NCBI RefSeq assembly: GCF_004054105.1
Contig: NZ_SBLC01000001.1
Coordinates: 1-64,000, forward strand
Length of the DNA stretch: 64,000 bases
Reading direction: 5' to 3'
Origin: Falsigemmobacter intermedius
GTDB taxonomy: Bacteria; Pseudomonadota; Alphaproteobacteria; Rhodobacterales; Rhodobacteraceae
Shown: one piece after another, positions 8,300 through 16,306 of the stretch
Layout of the letters: each line of letters begins with the position of its first letter
How positions within the stretch are numbered: position 1 is the stretch's first letter
Made by a program: the position numbers and the translations under genes
The notes under the pieces: generated by a model
What the model was told of the DNA's origin: nothing
The model's database searches: none
Seen by the model: only the letters and a program-made list of their open reading frames with translations

Positions 8300-9655
8300 T
8301 CACACTCCGCCGCGGGTGATCTTTGCACCCAGCTCTGCCATCAGCGGCTCAAAGACCGGGAAAGAGGTCGCAATCGGCGCCCCGTCATCCACCGAGACCG
8401 GGCTTTGCGCGGCCAGCCCCAGCACCAGAAACGACATGGCAATCCGGTGATCAAGATGGGTGGCACAGGTCGCGCCCCCCGGCACACCGCCCTCGCCCAT
8501 ACCATGCACGATCAGCGTGTCCTCATCTTCCTCAATGGTCACGCCACAGGCTTCAAGCCCGCGCGCCATGGCATCAATGCGGTCGCTTTCCTTCACGCGC
8601 AGCTCTTTCACGCCGCGCATGATGGTCCTGCCCGTCGCACAGGCCGCCACGACGGAGAGCACCGGAAATTCATCAATCATCGAAGCCGCACGCTCTTCCG
8701 GCGTCTCAATCCCCTTCAGCGCACCGCTGTAACGCACCCGCAGATCCGCCACCGGCTCACCGCCCTCTTCGCGGGGGTTCTCAAAGGTGATATCCGCACC
8801 CATCTCAATCAGCGTCAGGAACAGACCATCCCGCGTCGGATTGCGCGAAACACCGGGCACCAGAATATCCGATCCCGGCACCAGCAGCGCCGCACAAACC
8901 GGAAAAGCCGCCGATGAGGGATCGCGCGGCACCGCCACCACCTGCGGCTTCAGCTCCGGCCGCCCCTGCAGTCGGATTACCCGCGCCCCGTCGGCACGCA
9001 CCTCCGTGCTGATCTGCGCCCCAAAGCCCGCCAGCATCCGCTCCGAGTGATCCCGCGTCGGCTCGCGCTCAATCACCACCGTCTCTCCGGGCGCATTCAG
9101 CCCCGCCAGCAGCACCGCCGATTTGACCTGAGCCGAGGGCACCGGCACCTCATAGCTCACCGCCACAGGCTCCGCCGCCCCCACGATGGTCATCGGCAGC
9201 CGCCCGCCCGAACGCCCGACACTCTGCACCCCGAAAAGCGCCAGCGGATCCGTGACCCGCTTCATCGGCCGCTTCCTGAGCGATCCATCCCCGGTAAAAG
9301 TCGCCGTGATCCCCGTGGTGGCCATGGCCCCCATGATCAGCCGCACGCCGGTGCCGGAATTGCCGCAGTCGATCACATCCGCAGGCTCGGAAAAGCCACC
9401 GACGCCCACGCCGTTCACAACCCATTCGCCTTCGCCCACACGCTCGACCTGCGCCCCGAAGGCACGCATGGCTTTGGCGGTGTCGATGACATCCTCGCCC
9501 TCCAGAAGCCCAGTGATCCGGGTCTCGCCAATGGCCATGGCGCCCAGGATCAGCGCACGATGGCTGATCGACTTATCCCCGGGCACCTGCGCCACCCCTT
9601 TGAGGGGGCCAGAGCGGTGCGCAGTCATCGGAACGGGCGTGGCATGAGACGACAT
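8300..9655 (-). CDS. aroA: 3-phosphoshikimate 1-carboxyvinyltransferase (EPSP synthase)
   Basis: The sixth step of the shikimate pathway, joining phosphoenolpyruvate to shikimate-3-phosphate in the cytoplasm. The 451-residue protein shows GDKSISHR (26-33), the LLEGEDV segment, KRPM in [10 protein letters not shown], the SAQVKSA block, and ELRVKESDR with [10 protein letters not shown] near the C terminus. The backbone resembles the class II (CP4-like) enzymes. Position 101 is Gly in NSGTG, where the CP4 enzyme has the alanine linked to glyphosate insensitivity. It is first in an operon with hisC, 4 bp downstream. Confidence 0.94.
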   Translation of the reverse strand: MSSHATPVPMTAHRSGPLKGVAQVPGDKSISHRALILGAMAIGETRITGLLEGEDVIDTAKAMRAFGAQVERVGEGEWVVNGVGVGGFSEPADVIDCGNSGTGVRLIMGAMATTGITATFTGDGSLRKRPMKRVTDPLALFGVQSVGRSGGRLPMTIVGAAEPVAVSYEVPVPSAQVKSAVLLAGLNAPGETVVIEREPTRDHSERMLAGFGAQISTEVRADGARVIRLQGRPELKPQVVAVPRDPSSAAFPVCAALLVPGSDILVPGVSRNPTRDGLFLTLIEMGADITFENPREEGGEPVADLRVRYSGALKGIETPEERAASMIDEFPVLSVVAACATGRTIMRGVKELRVKESDRIDAMARGLEACGVTIEEDEDTLIVHGMGEGGVPGGATCATHLDHRIAMSFLVLGLAAQSPVSVDDGAPIATSFPVFEPLMAELGAKITRGGV

Positions 9656-9750
9656 GATATTTCCTGCAGCCAGAGCATTTGCCGCAAGGCTTAGCCCAAG
9701 CCGCCCCCCCGGTCCATGCTCAAGAACACCTGCCGCTAAACGCGCCTGAT

Positions 9751-9802
9751 TTTGGCTTTTTGGAAAATACTCCGCGGGGGTCCGGGGGCGCGAAGCCCCC
9801 GG
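9751..9802 (-). repeat. repeated 3' element, copy 1 (hairpin plus GGAGTATTT tail)
   Basis: Downstream of hemF on the minus strand, a perfect 8-bp GC stem (CCGGGGGC/GCCCCCGG, 9782-9789 with 9795-9802) precedes GGAGTATTTTCC and AAAAAGCCAAA (complement of 9751-9773). Nearly the same tail occurs at 36809-36830. It looks like a dispersed, terminator-like 3' element. Confidence 0.55.
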
Positions 9803-9822
9803 CGCTCACCACAAAGGCGCGG

Positions 9823-10725
9823 TCAGATCCATTTCGCCAGCGGCGGCAGCGACATCAGCACCGCATTGGCATCATGCCCGGTCTCCAGACCAAACTTCGT
9901 GCCGCGGTCATACACCAGGTTATATTCCGCATAGAGCCCGCGGTGCACCAGCTGCGCCTCGCGCTCTGCCTCACCAAAAGCCCTTTCCCGACGGCGGTCG
10001 ACCAGCGGCACAAAGGCCGGCAGGAAGGCCTCCCCCACCGCACGGGTGAAAGCAAAATCCGCTTCCCAGTCGCCGGTGTTCAGATCGTCGTAAAAGATCC
10101 CGCCCACGCCGCGCGCACGACCACGATGGGGAATGAAGAAATATTCATCCGCCCAGGCCTTAAAGCGGTCGTAATAGCCCGCATCATGGGCATCGCAGGC
10201 CTGCTTCATCTGCGCATGAAAATGCGCGGTGTCTTCCGCAAATTCCAGAGCCGGGTTCAGGTCGGCGCCGCCGCCGAACCACCAGGCATGGGGGGTCCAG
10301 AACATCCGGGTGTTCATATGCACCGCCGGCGCATTGGGATTGCGCATATGCGCGACGAGAGAGATCCCGCTGGCCCAGAAGCGCGGATCTTCTGCCATCC
10401 CCGGCACGCCCCGCGCTGCCATGGCCTTCTGCGCCCGCGGCTGCAGGGTGCCATGCACCTCAGACCAGTTCACACCCACCTTCTCAAAGACCCGGCCGCC
10501 CCGCATCACGCTCATGATGCCGCCACCGCCATCATTGGCACGGCTGGTCGGCGTCACCTCAAAACGGCCCGCAGGCAGCTCGGATCCCGGACCAGAGGTA
10601 TGTCGGTCCTCAAGATCTTCAAAAGCCGCCACAATGCGGTCACGCAGGCTGCGAAACCAGGCAGCGGCCTGAGCCTTTTGCGCCTCAGCCGCGCCGGATG
10701 GCAGGTCAGAAACAGATGCGGTCAT
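9823..10725 (-). CDS. hemF: oxygen-dependent coproporphyrinogen III oxidase
   Basis: An aerobic haem biosynthesis enzyme that oxidatively decarboxylates two propionates of coproporphyrinogen III to give protoporphyrinogen IX in the cytoplasm. The 300-residue length is standard. Recognisable blocks include WFGGGADLNP, HMNTRMF before it, GGIFYDDL and RRERAFGE near the C terminus. Rhodobacters normally also carry the anaerobic HemN/HemZ, and hemF fits the facultative, RegBA-controlled lifestyle suggested elsewhere. It is monocistronic and divergent from a small lipoprotein gene, with 167 bp between starts. No FNR-type box was seen in that interval. Confidence 0.94.
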   Translation of the reverse strand: MTASVSDLPSGAAEAQKAQAAAWFRSLRDRIVAAFEDLEDRHTSGPGSELPAGRFEVTPTSRANDGGGGIMSVMRGGRVFEKVGVNWSEVHGTLQPRAQKAMAARGVPGMAEDPRFWASGISLVAHMRNPNAPAVHMNTRMFWTPHAWWFGGGADLNPALEFAEDTAHFHAQMKQACDAHDAGYYDRFKAWADEYFFIPHRGRARGVGGIFYDDLNTGDWEADFAFTRAVGEAFLPAFVPLVDRRRERAFGEAEREAQLVHRGLYAEYNLVYDRGTKFGLETGHDANAVLMSLPPLAKWI

Positions 10726-10892
10726 GAAATCCCCCGGGGCTGTACTGCCCCCGGTTTAACAGCCCCGCTTCCGCGCCGCTATCCCTGTGCAGCCGGCTCA
10801 GACCGCCGCGCCCTGAAAATTGATGGCCCCTCACCTTTACAGCCTCCCCGCCCGGGCCCACACTCAGCCCCGATCTGCACTGAGGTTGCACC

Positions 10893-11300
10893 ATGGCTCT
10901 TCGCTTTGCCCGTTTCGCCCTTCTCGCCCTGCCCGCCCTGGTGGCGGCCTGTGGCACGCCGCAGGAACGCTGCATCCGCCGCGGGACTGAGGATCTGCGC
11001 ACGCTCAACAGCCTGATCGCCGAATCCGAGGCCACCCTCAGCCGCGGCTATGCCCTGGTCGATGTGGAAACCACCCGGATGAGCTGGGAACAATGCGGCT
11101 GGTATCGCCCCCGCAAAGAAGGCGCCGCGCCCGAGCCGCGCATGTGCTGGCGTGCGGTGCCCGATACGGTCACCCGCCCCCTCTCGGTCAACCTCGATGC
11201 TGAGCGCGCGAAGCTGCAGTCCATGAAGGTGAAGCAGCGCCAGCTCCAGGCCGCAGCCAGCCCGGTGATCGCCGCCTGCCGCGCGCAGTTCCCGGAATAA
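10893..11300 (+). CDS. hypothetical lipoprotein, 135 aa
   Basis: The N terminus is a clear lipoprotein signal (two Arg, hydrophobic core, lipobox VAAC with Cys20). The mature part has Cys-rich positions (CIRRG, QCGWY, MCWRAV, IAACRAQ), suggesting two disulphide bonds in the periplasm, and a C-terminal amphipathic helix. I know of no function. The ATG follows the weak GAGG of ACTGAGGTTGCACC. Its stop codon abuts the convergent SDR gene, whose stop begins at 11301. Confidence 0.7.
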   Translation: MALRFARFALLALPALVAACGTPQERCIRRGTEDLRTLNSLIAESEATLSRGYALVDVETTRMSWEQCGWYRPRKEGAAPEPRMCWRAVPDTVTRPLSVNLDAERAKLQSMKVKQRQLQAAASPVIAACRAQFPE

Positions 11301-12110
11301 TCAGTGACCGGGCGCGGCCACCACATCGAGAAGACTGCGCCCGCCATCGAGCGTCAGAACCTGGCCCGTCATAAAGGCAGAGGCATCTGAGGCCAGAAAC
11401 TGCACCACTTCAGCCAGTTCAGAAGGTGCCGCGATCCGGCCGAGCGGCGTACCCGCAAGGATCTCTTCGCGCCAGTCCGGATCGCTGCGCAAAGCGCTCT
11501 GCAGACTGGCCGACATGACCGAGCCGGGCGCAACACAATTCACCCGGATCCGCGACGGCGCCAGGGCCAGAGCCAGCGAACGGGTCATCTGCTCAATGGC
11601 CGCACAGGCAACCGAATAACCGAAAAGCTCAGGGCGCGTGGCCCGCGCCGTCACCGACGACAGGTTGATGATCGTCCCCGCCGGAGCCGCCCCTTCGGTA
11701 TCCGCAGCCGCCTGCAAAATCATCCGCCGCGCCGCCATCTGGCTCACCCGCAGCGCCGTCATCAGGTTTTGCGACAGCATCTCTTCAACCTGATCCTCCT
11801 CCGGCGACAAAGGATCAGAAAGCGCCGTCGCACGGCTGGCATTCACCAGAATATCAATCCGGTCAAAGGCATCGACCGTGGCCGACATCAGGTTGGAAAT
11901 GCTGAGTTTTTTGCGCAGATCCCCGGCAAACCAGCGCACCGGACCCTCGGAGTAAGCCTCTTCGCCAAGCTCGGCGATGAGGCCCTTTTCGTCAAAATCA
12001 GCGCACATCACCCGCGCGCCCCGGTCGGCAAGATGGCGGGCGATGGCCCGCCCGATGCCATGCGCCGAACCCGTCACGATCGCGACTTTGCCGGCGACCG
12101 AGAGGCTCAT
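11301..12110 (-). CDS. SDR-family protein with altered catalytic lysine
   Basis: A 269-residue classical short-chain dehydrogenase fold. The cofactor motif TGSAHGIG lies at 13-20, N115 is in the helix alpha-4 position, SS at 151-152, Y165, and an NCVAPG block at 191-196. The catalytic YxxxK motif reads Y-S-V-A-C, so the lysine is replaced by C169, and the usual NAG is NAS at 90-92. The enzyme may be inactive, or a binding or regulatory SDR, or use altered chemistry. The start at 12110 overlaps the rsmC stop as ATGA, giving translational coupling. Closest recognisable relatives are 3-oxoacyl-ACP reductase-like SDRs. Confidence 0.78.
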   Translation of the reverse strand: MSLSVAGKVAIVTGSAHGIGRAIARHLADRGARVMCADFDEKGLIAELGEEAYSEGPVRWFAGDLRKKLSISNLMSATVDAFDRIDILVNASRATALSDPLSPEEDQVEEMLSQNLMTALRVSQMAARRMILQAAADTEGAAPAGTIINLSSVTARATRPELFGYSVACAAIEQMTRSLALALAPSRIRVNCVAPGSVMSASLQSALRSDPDWREEILAGTPLGRIAAPSELAEVVQFLASDASAFMTGQVLTLDGGRSLLDVVAAPGH

Positions 12111-13105
12111 TTCGCGCCCTTGCCCTGAATGGGGCGCGACGCCCGCCACAGACGGAAGCTGTTGTCGCCGCCGATCATCTCCACCTCGCGGAAGAGCTTT
12201 TGCAATTCCGGCTCATAGGGCAGCTGCTTATTGGCCACCAGCCAGAGCGTGCCTGAGGTGGTCAGATTGCGCGCCGCCGCCTGCAGGAAGGCGATGCCAA
12301 GCTTCGGATCGGCCTCGCGAGCGGTATGGAAGGGCGGGTTGCAGACGATGACGCCGAAAGGCACCTCCGCCTTAAAGGTCGTGGCATCGGCCCAGTGGAA
12401 CTGCGCCCGCGGGTCGGTGATGTTGCGGCGTGCGCAGTCCAGCGCCTCAGCCTCTGCCTCAATCAGATGCAAATCCTGCACGCCGGGGCGCTTGAGCACC
12501 TCAGAGCTGAGATAGCCCCAGCCCGCGCCGAAATCCCCCACACGGCTGTGCAGCTTTTCCGGCAGCGCCGCGGCCAGCAGCGCCGAGCCCCGGTCGATGC
12601 CATCGGCAGAAAACACCCCAGGACGGGTGATGAAGCCATCCACCTGATGATCCTGCGCCGCCCAGTCCTGCGGCAGGGGGGCCGCGCGGAACATGAAGAT
12701 CTTACCATGGGCCTTGGAATAGGCCTCACCCGGCGCAAGGCCTGCGCCTTTCAGGTCTTTCAGCACCGATTCAATGCCGTCGGTCTTTTGACCATCGACC
12801 CAGACCGGCGCGCCTTCGGGCAGAGCAGCCACAGCCTCAACCAGCATGGCCCGCGACAGATCCCGCGCCCGCGGCACGCAGACGAGCGCGGCCGAAAACG
12901 CGCCCTCCACCTTCGCAGCCACCGGGATACGGCGGGCGGAAAACGCATCAAAATCAGGGCGGAAGCCGGTGACGACCTGCAGGCGATCTGCAGGAATGCC
13001 ATCAAAATAATCCTCAGCCCGCGGGCGCAGGATGAGAACACGGCCCTCTTCGGGCCAGGCGAAAGCGCCGCTGTTGAGCGCGGCAGTCAGTCGTTCAGAA
13101 CGCAT
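12107..13105 (-). CDS. rsmC: class I SAM methyltransferase, 16S rRNA m2G1207 (RsmC) type
   Basis: Predicted to methylate N2 of G1207 in 16S rRNA within the 30S subunit. The 332-residue protein has the two-domain RsmC layout: a degenerate N-terminal methyltransferase-like half (1-150) and a catalytic half. In the latter, FSADGIDRGS sits near 165-174, the SAM loop DFGAGWGYL at 191-199 and the guanine-N2 motif NPPFH at 256-260. The downstream SDR overlaps its stop by 4 bp, and clpS lies 16 bp upstream on the same strand, so clpS, rsmC and the SDR probably form one transcript. Confidence 0.88.
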   Translation of the reverse strand: MRSERLTAALNSGAFAWPEEGRVLILRPRAEDYFDGIPADRLQVVTGFRPDFDAFSARRIPVAAKVEGAFSAALVCVPRARDLSRAMLVEAVAALPEGAPVWVDGQKTDGIESVLKDLKGAGLAPGEAYSKAHGKIFMFRAAPLPQDWAAQDHQVDGFITRPGVFSADGIDRGSALLAAALPEKLHSRVGDFGAGWGYLSSEVLKRPGVQDLHLIEAEAEALDCARRNITDPRAQFHWADATTFKAEVPFGVIVCNPPFHTAREADPKLGIAFLQAAARNLTTSGTLWLVANKQLPYEPELQKLFREVEMIGGDNSFRLWRASRPIQGKGAK

Positions 13106-13121
13106 GAGCGGGCCTCCGGCC

Positions 13122-13466
13122 CTATTCCTTTTCCATCGTGCATTGAAGCGGATGCTGATGGCGGCGGGCCGCCTCCATCACCTGGGCGACCTTGGTCTCC
13201 GCCACTTCAAAGCTGTAAACCCCGACCACGGCGAGGCCTTTTTTATGGACCGTCAGCATGATCTCAAAGGCCTGGGCGTGGTTCATGCCGAAATAGCGTT
13301 CCAGAACATGCACCACGAATTCCATCGGGGTATAATCATCATTCAGCAGCATCACCTTATACATCGGCGGCCGCTGGGTCTTCGGTCTGGTCTTCGTGAC
13401 GACGGATGCATCAGAACCACCATCCGGATCATCCGGCGGGGTGCTCATGGTCCAGGTCTCAGTCAT
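13122..13466 (-). CDS. clpS: ATP-dependent Clp protease adaptor ClpS
   Basis: It binds N-terminal destabilising residues of substrates and hands them to ClpAP, the bacterial N-end rule pathway. The 114-residue protein has a disordered N terminus (about 1-33) and the ClpS core: [17 protein letters not shown] with the Asn-Asp pair of the N-degron pocket, the HKKG segment and the C-terminal EAARR block. The chosen ATG at 13466 is preceded by GAGG at 8 bases; an in-frame GTG lies one codon upstream and ATG six codons downstream. clpA is not adjacent in the window. Confidence 0.92.
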   Translation of the reverse strand: MTETWTMSTPPDDPDGGSDASVVTKTRPKTQRPPMYKVMLLNDDYTPMEFVVHVLERYFGMNHAQAFEIMLTVHKKGLAVVGVYSFEVAETKVAQVMEAARRHQHPLQCTMEKE

Positions 13467-13540
13467 CACCAGTGCCTCATTCTCTCAGGATGTCATGATA
13501 TATAGCCGAGAGGGGCGGTCTGCAAAAGGGGTGCGCCCCT

Positions 13541-14185
13541 TCAGGGTAAAGCCGAAACCGGTGAGAGTGCTTCAAGCGCGTCAGATATATCCCCTGCGAT
13601 GGCCCGCCGCAGCCCCTCAGGATCGCTTTGGCGGATCGCGATGAGCGCCTGCTGATGGCGGTCTTCGCGCAGAAAGCCGGGCGCGGAGTCAAAAAGCCGC
13701 GACATATGCGGCCCCGTTTTCAGCCACAGGCTTTCGATCAGTGGCACAAGAACCGATCCGGGATCGGCGCGGTAAAGGCTGAAATGAAAGCGAAAATTCA
13801 GCCGCATATAGTCGCGCCGGTCGCCCCGCCGGATCGCCTGCGACAAAGCCTCATCGAGGTTTTGCAGATCTGTCACCTGCGCGGCGCTGAGATGGGGCAG
13901 CGCGGCAACGGAGGCCTCAGGCTCAAGAAGCGCACGGGCGCGGATCAGGGCGGCAAGCTGGTGAGAGGACAGATCGGGCACGCTGAGACGCCGGGTCGGG
14001 GAGGCCTCGAAGCCCCCCTCAGCGGTCACGCGGCGCAGTGCCTCACGCACCGGCATGGTGCCAAGACCGAGGTCAGCGGCGAGAGAAGCCACCGTCACCG
14101 CCTGCCCCGGCGCGAGCCGCCCCTCAAAGAGCGTCTCTCGCAGGCGCTTCCAGGCCAGATCATGCTGCGGGGTCACGCCGCTCAT
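13541..14185 (-). CDS. GntR-family (FadR/FCD subfamily) transcriptional regulator
   Basis: A 214-residue one-component regulator. The N-terminal winged helix-turn-helix (about 8-70) contains the recognition segment VREALRRVTAEGG. The C-terminal all-helical FCD ligand domain has the usual polar ligands (FRFHFSLYRA with H134, and E174-D175-R176-H177), typically a metal site for carboxylate ligands. Its start overlaps the aminotransferase stop as ATGA, so it is the last gene of the ridA-aminotransferase-gntR transcript and probably regulates it. The 16-bp palindrome at 15630-15645 is a candidate operator. Confidence 0.87.
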   Translation of the reverse strand: MSGVTPQHDLAWKRLRETLFEGRLAPGQAVTVASLAADLGLGTMPVREALRRVTAEGGFEASPTRRLSVPDLSSHQLAALIRARALLEPEASVAALPHLSAAQVTDLQNLDEALSQAIRRGDRRDYMRLNFRFHFSLYRADPGSVLVPLIESLWLKTGPHMSRLFDSAPGFLREDRHQQALIAIRQSDPEGLRRAIAGDISDALEALSPVSALP

Positions 14186-15576
14186 GCCGCCTGCCAGAGA
14201 CCCTCGGCCTTCGCCTGAGCCATAGCCTCATCCAGCGAGGTCCAGGCGCGGTCGATCAGCAGATCAATCTCAGCCGTGGTGATCACCAGCGGCGGCGCGA
14301 TGATCATCCGGTCGCCCACATGCCGCATGACAAGGTTATTGGCAAAGCAGCGCTCGCGGGTCAGATAGCCCACCTTGCCCTCTCCGGCGGCAAAGGCTGC
14401 GCGGCGCGACTTATCCGGCGTCAGCGCAATTGAGCCCATGAGCCCGCAGAGTTTTGCCTCTCCCACCATGGGGTGATCGGTCAGCTGCGCCCATTTCACC
14501 GCAAGATAAGGGTTGGCGGTGTTGCGGACGTGATCCACCACCCGCTCCTCCTCCATGATGCGCAGGTTCTCCAGCGCCAGAGCCGCCGCCAGAGGATGCC
14601 CGGAATAAGTATAGCCGTGGTTAAACTCATCGCCCGCGATCACTTCGGCCACCTCATCGCAGATGATCGAGCCGCCGATCGGCGCATAGCCCGAGGACAG
14701 CCCCTTGGCCACCGTCATGATATGCGGACGGATCCCCATGGTCTGGCTGCCGAACCACTGGCCGGTGCGGCCAAAGCCGGTGATGACTTCATCGGCGATC
14801 AGAAGGATGCCGTATTCGTCACAGATGCGCTGGATTTCCGGCCAATAGGTCGGGGGCGGAATAATCACACCGCCCGCCCCCTGCACCGGCTCGCCAATAA
14901 AGGCGGCAACACGCTCCGGCCCGATCTCTTTGATCTTCGCTTCCAGTTCACGCGCGCGCTTGAGGCCGAAATCTTCCGGCGACATCTCGCCACCCTCAGA
15001 CCACCAGTCGGGCTGGCCGATGTGGTAAATCTCCGGGATCGGCATCCCCCCCTGAGCGTGAATGGGCTTCATGCCGCCCAGGCTGCCGCTGCCCATGGAA
15101 GAGCCGTGATAGCCGTTCCAGCGCGACAGGATCACCCGCCGCTCCGGCTGGCCTTTGCGCGCCCAGTAATGGCGCACCAGACGGATATTGGTGTCATTCG
15201 CCTCTGAGCCGGAGCCTGCGAAGAACACATGGTTCAGATCACCGGGGGCGAGTTCTGCAATCTTTGCCGCAAGCGCGATGGCGGGCACATGGGTGGTCTG
15301 GAAGAAGGTGTTGTAATAGCTCAGCTCGCGGATCTGTGCTGCGGCGGCCCCGGCCATTTCCTCACGGCCATAGCCGATGTTCACGCACCAAAGACCCGCC
15401 ATGGCGTCAAGGATCTCATGACCCTCACTGTCGGTCAGAAAGACGCCCTTGGCGCGGGTGATGACGCGGGCGCCTTTTTCGGCAAGCTGTGCGCCTGCGG
15501 TGAAGGGGTGCATGTGGTGCGCGGCGTCAAGCGCCTGCAGCTCAGCGGTGGGCAGATGATTGGAAATGCGCGACAT
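14182..15576 (-). CDS. class III (omega-type) PLP aminotransferase
   Basis: A 464-residue fold-type I transaminase of the group acting on omega-amino acids and polyamines such as putrescine or beta-alanine, with pyruvate as usual acceptor. Motifs: GSGSEANDTN at 121-130 (phosphate cup), WNGYHG near 153-158, DEVITGFGRTG at 262-272 and the PLP lysine K291 in TVAKGLSSGY. The ATG at 15576 has AGGAG upstream; the longer frame to 15732 lacks one and covers the intergenic palindrome. The RidA gene upstream would remove reactive enamine/imine by-products of PLP chemistry. The true substrate cannot be read from sequence. Confidence 0.88.
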   Translation of the reverse strand: MSRISNHLPTAELQALDAAHHMHPFTAGAQLAEKGARVITRAKGVFLTDSEGHEILDAMAGLWCVNIGYGREEMAGAAAAQIRELSYYNTFFQTTHVPAIALAAKIAELAPGDLNHVFFAGSGSEANDTNIRLVRHYWARKGQPERRVILSRWNGYHGSSMGSGSLGGMKPIHAQGGMPIPEIYHIGQPDWWSEGGEMSPEDFGLKRARELEAKIKEIGPERVAAFIGEPVQGAGGVIIPPPTYWPEIQRICDEYGILLIADEVITGFGRTGQWFGSQTMGIRPHIMTVAKGLSSGYAPIGGSIICDEVAEVIAGDEFNHGYTYSGHPLAAALALENLRIMEEERVVDHVRNTANPYLAVKWAQLTDHPMVGEAKLCGLMGSIALTPDKSRRAAFAAGEGKVGYLTRERCFANNLVMRHVGDRMIIAPPLVITTAEIDLLIDRAWTSLDEAMAQAKAEGLWQAA

Positions 15577-15629
15577 GATAAAAACTCCTGCTGCGCTTAA
15601 GCCTGGGGCGGCGACGCGGTTCTGGCAAG

Positions 15630-15645
15630 AATTTTGATCAAAATT
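15630..15645. promoter_or_regulatory. 16-bp perfect palindrome, candidate GntR operator
   Basis: AATTTTGATCAAAATT is perfectly symmetric around GATC and lies 54 bp upstream of the aminotransferase start, between it and ridA, in an AT-rich island of otherwise GC-rich DNA. The GntR regulator encoded two genes downstream is the natural candidate to bind it. It is not an FNR box, because the half-sites are not separated by four bases. Confidence 0.5.
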
Positions 15646-15657
15646 TTCCGTGAGCCT

Positions 15658-15685
15658 CTGCCGCGCCTGGTGAGAGGCGCGGCAG
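15658..15685 (-). terminator. hairpin after ridA
   Basis: A perfect 11-bp stem, CTGCCGCGCCT with AGGCGCGGCAG, has a 6-nt loop and lies 10 bp after the ridA stop on the minus strand. There is no immediate T run, so it may only attenuate read-through into the aminotransferase gene. Confidence 0.5.
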
Positions 15686-15694
15686 ACTGCCGGA

Positions 15695-16042
15695 TTATTT
15701 CGCCGGGATCGCAGCGGTGATGATGATCTCAACTTTATACTGCGGGGCGGCCAGTTTTGCCTCGCCGGTGGCGCGGGCCGGGGTGTGGCCCTGGGGCACC
15801 CATGCGTCCCAGGCCGAGTTCATCTCAGCGAAATCGGCCATATCGGCCAGCCAGATGATCGCCTGAAGGATGTTCTCTTTCGAGGTGCCGGCCTCTGCCA
15901 GCAGCGCGTCAATCTGACGGAGCACGTCAGCGGTTTGCTCGGCGACGGTTGCGCCTTCGCCGATCTGACCGGCCAGCCAGACGGTGCCGTTATAAATGAC
16001 GGCCTCTGACATACGCGGGCCGATGTTGATGCGCTGGATCAT
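15695..16042 (-). CDS. RidA family protein (reactive intermediate/imine deaminase)
   Basis: A 115-residue YjgF/YER057c/UK114 trimer subunit that hydrolyses reactive 2-aminoacrylate-type enamines or imines. The family arginine in the active site is present (PAR, R90), followed by the VEIIITA strand. The start at 16042 is preceded by GAGG. Of the 341-residue open frame only this C-terminal part is RidA; the rest runs through intergenic DNA without protein character. Position directly upstream of a PLP aminotransferase on the same strand fits a detoxifying partner. Confidence 0.88.
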   Translation of the reverse strand: MIQRINIGPRMSEAVIYNGTVWLAGQIGEGATVAEQTADVLRQIDALLAEAGTSKENILQAIIWLADMADFAEMNSAWDAWVPQGHTPARATGEAKLAAPQYKVEIIITAAIPAK

Positions 16043-16306
16043 GGGATATCCTCGGGTCCTGAACTCAGGCAGGCCCGGTCGGGCCGCCGGCGGAAAACCT
16101 CCGCAGAGTGAGCTATAGAAAAGCGAAAGGATTGCCGCCAGCCTTTCGCACCCCTGTGCCCGGAATTTCAGCAAAGGGGGGAAAATTATGGACAGGCGGA
16201 AGGCCACCGTTGCACCATGCGCCGGCTGCGAGCCGGGGAGGCCCCTGAAGGGGACGGCACGCGCGAAAGCCGTCACAGGCCGTGGCGGAAAGGGAGAATG
16301 AGACGG

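Noticed and set aside
9679-11016. 445-residue plus-strand open frame opposite hemF
   Set aside because: It is a high-GC shadow of hemF, with no family resemblance and a composition of Arg, Pro, His and Ala typical of antisense frames.
15630-15645. FNR/Anr box
   Set aside because: FNR sites need TTGAT and ATCAA separated by four bases; here the half-sites are fused.
15576-15732. 52-residue extension of the class III aminotransferase
   Set aside because: It lacks a ribosome binding site and covers the palindrome and hairpin; AGGAG precedes the internal ATG at 15576.
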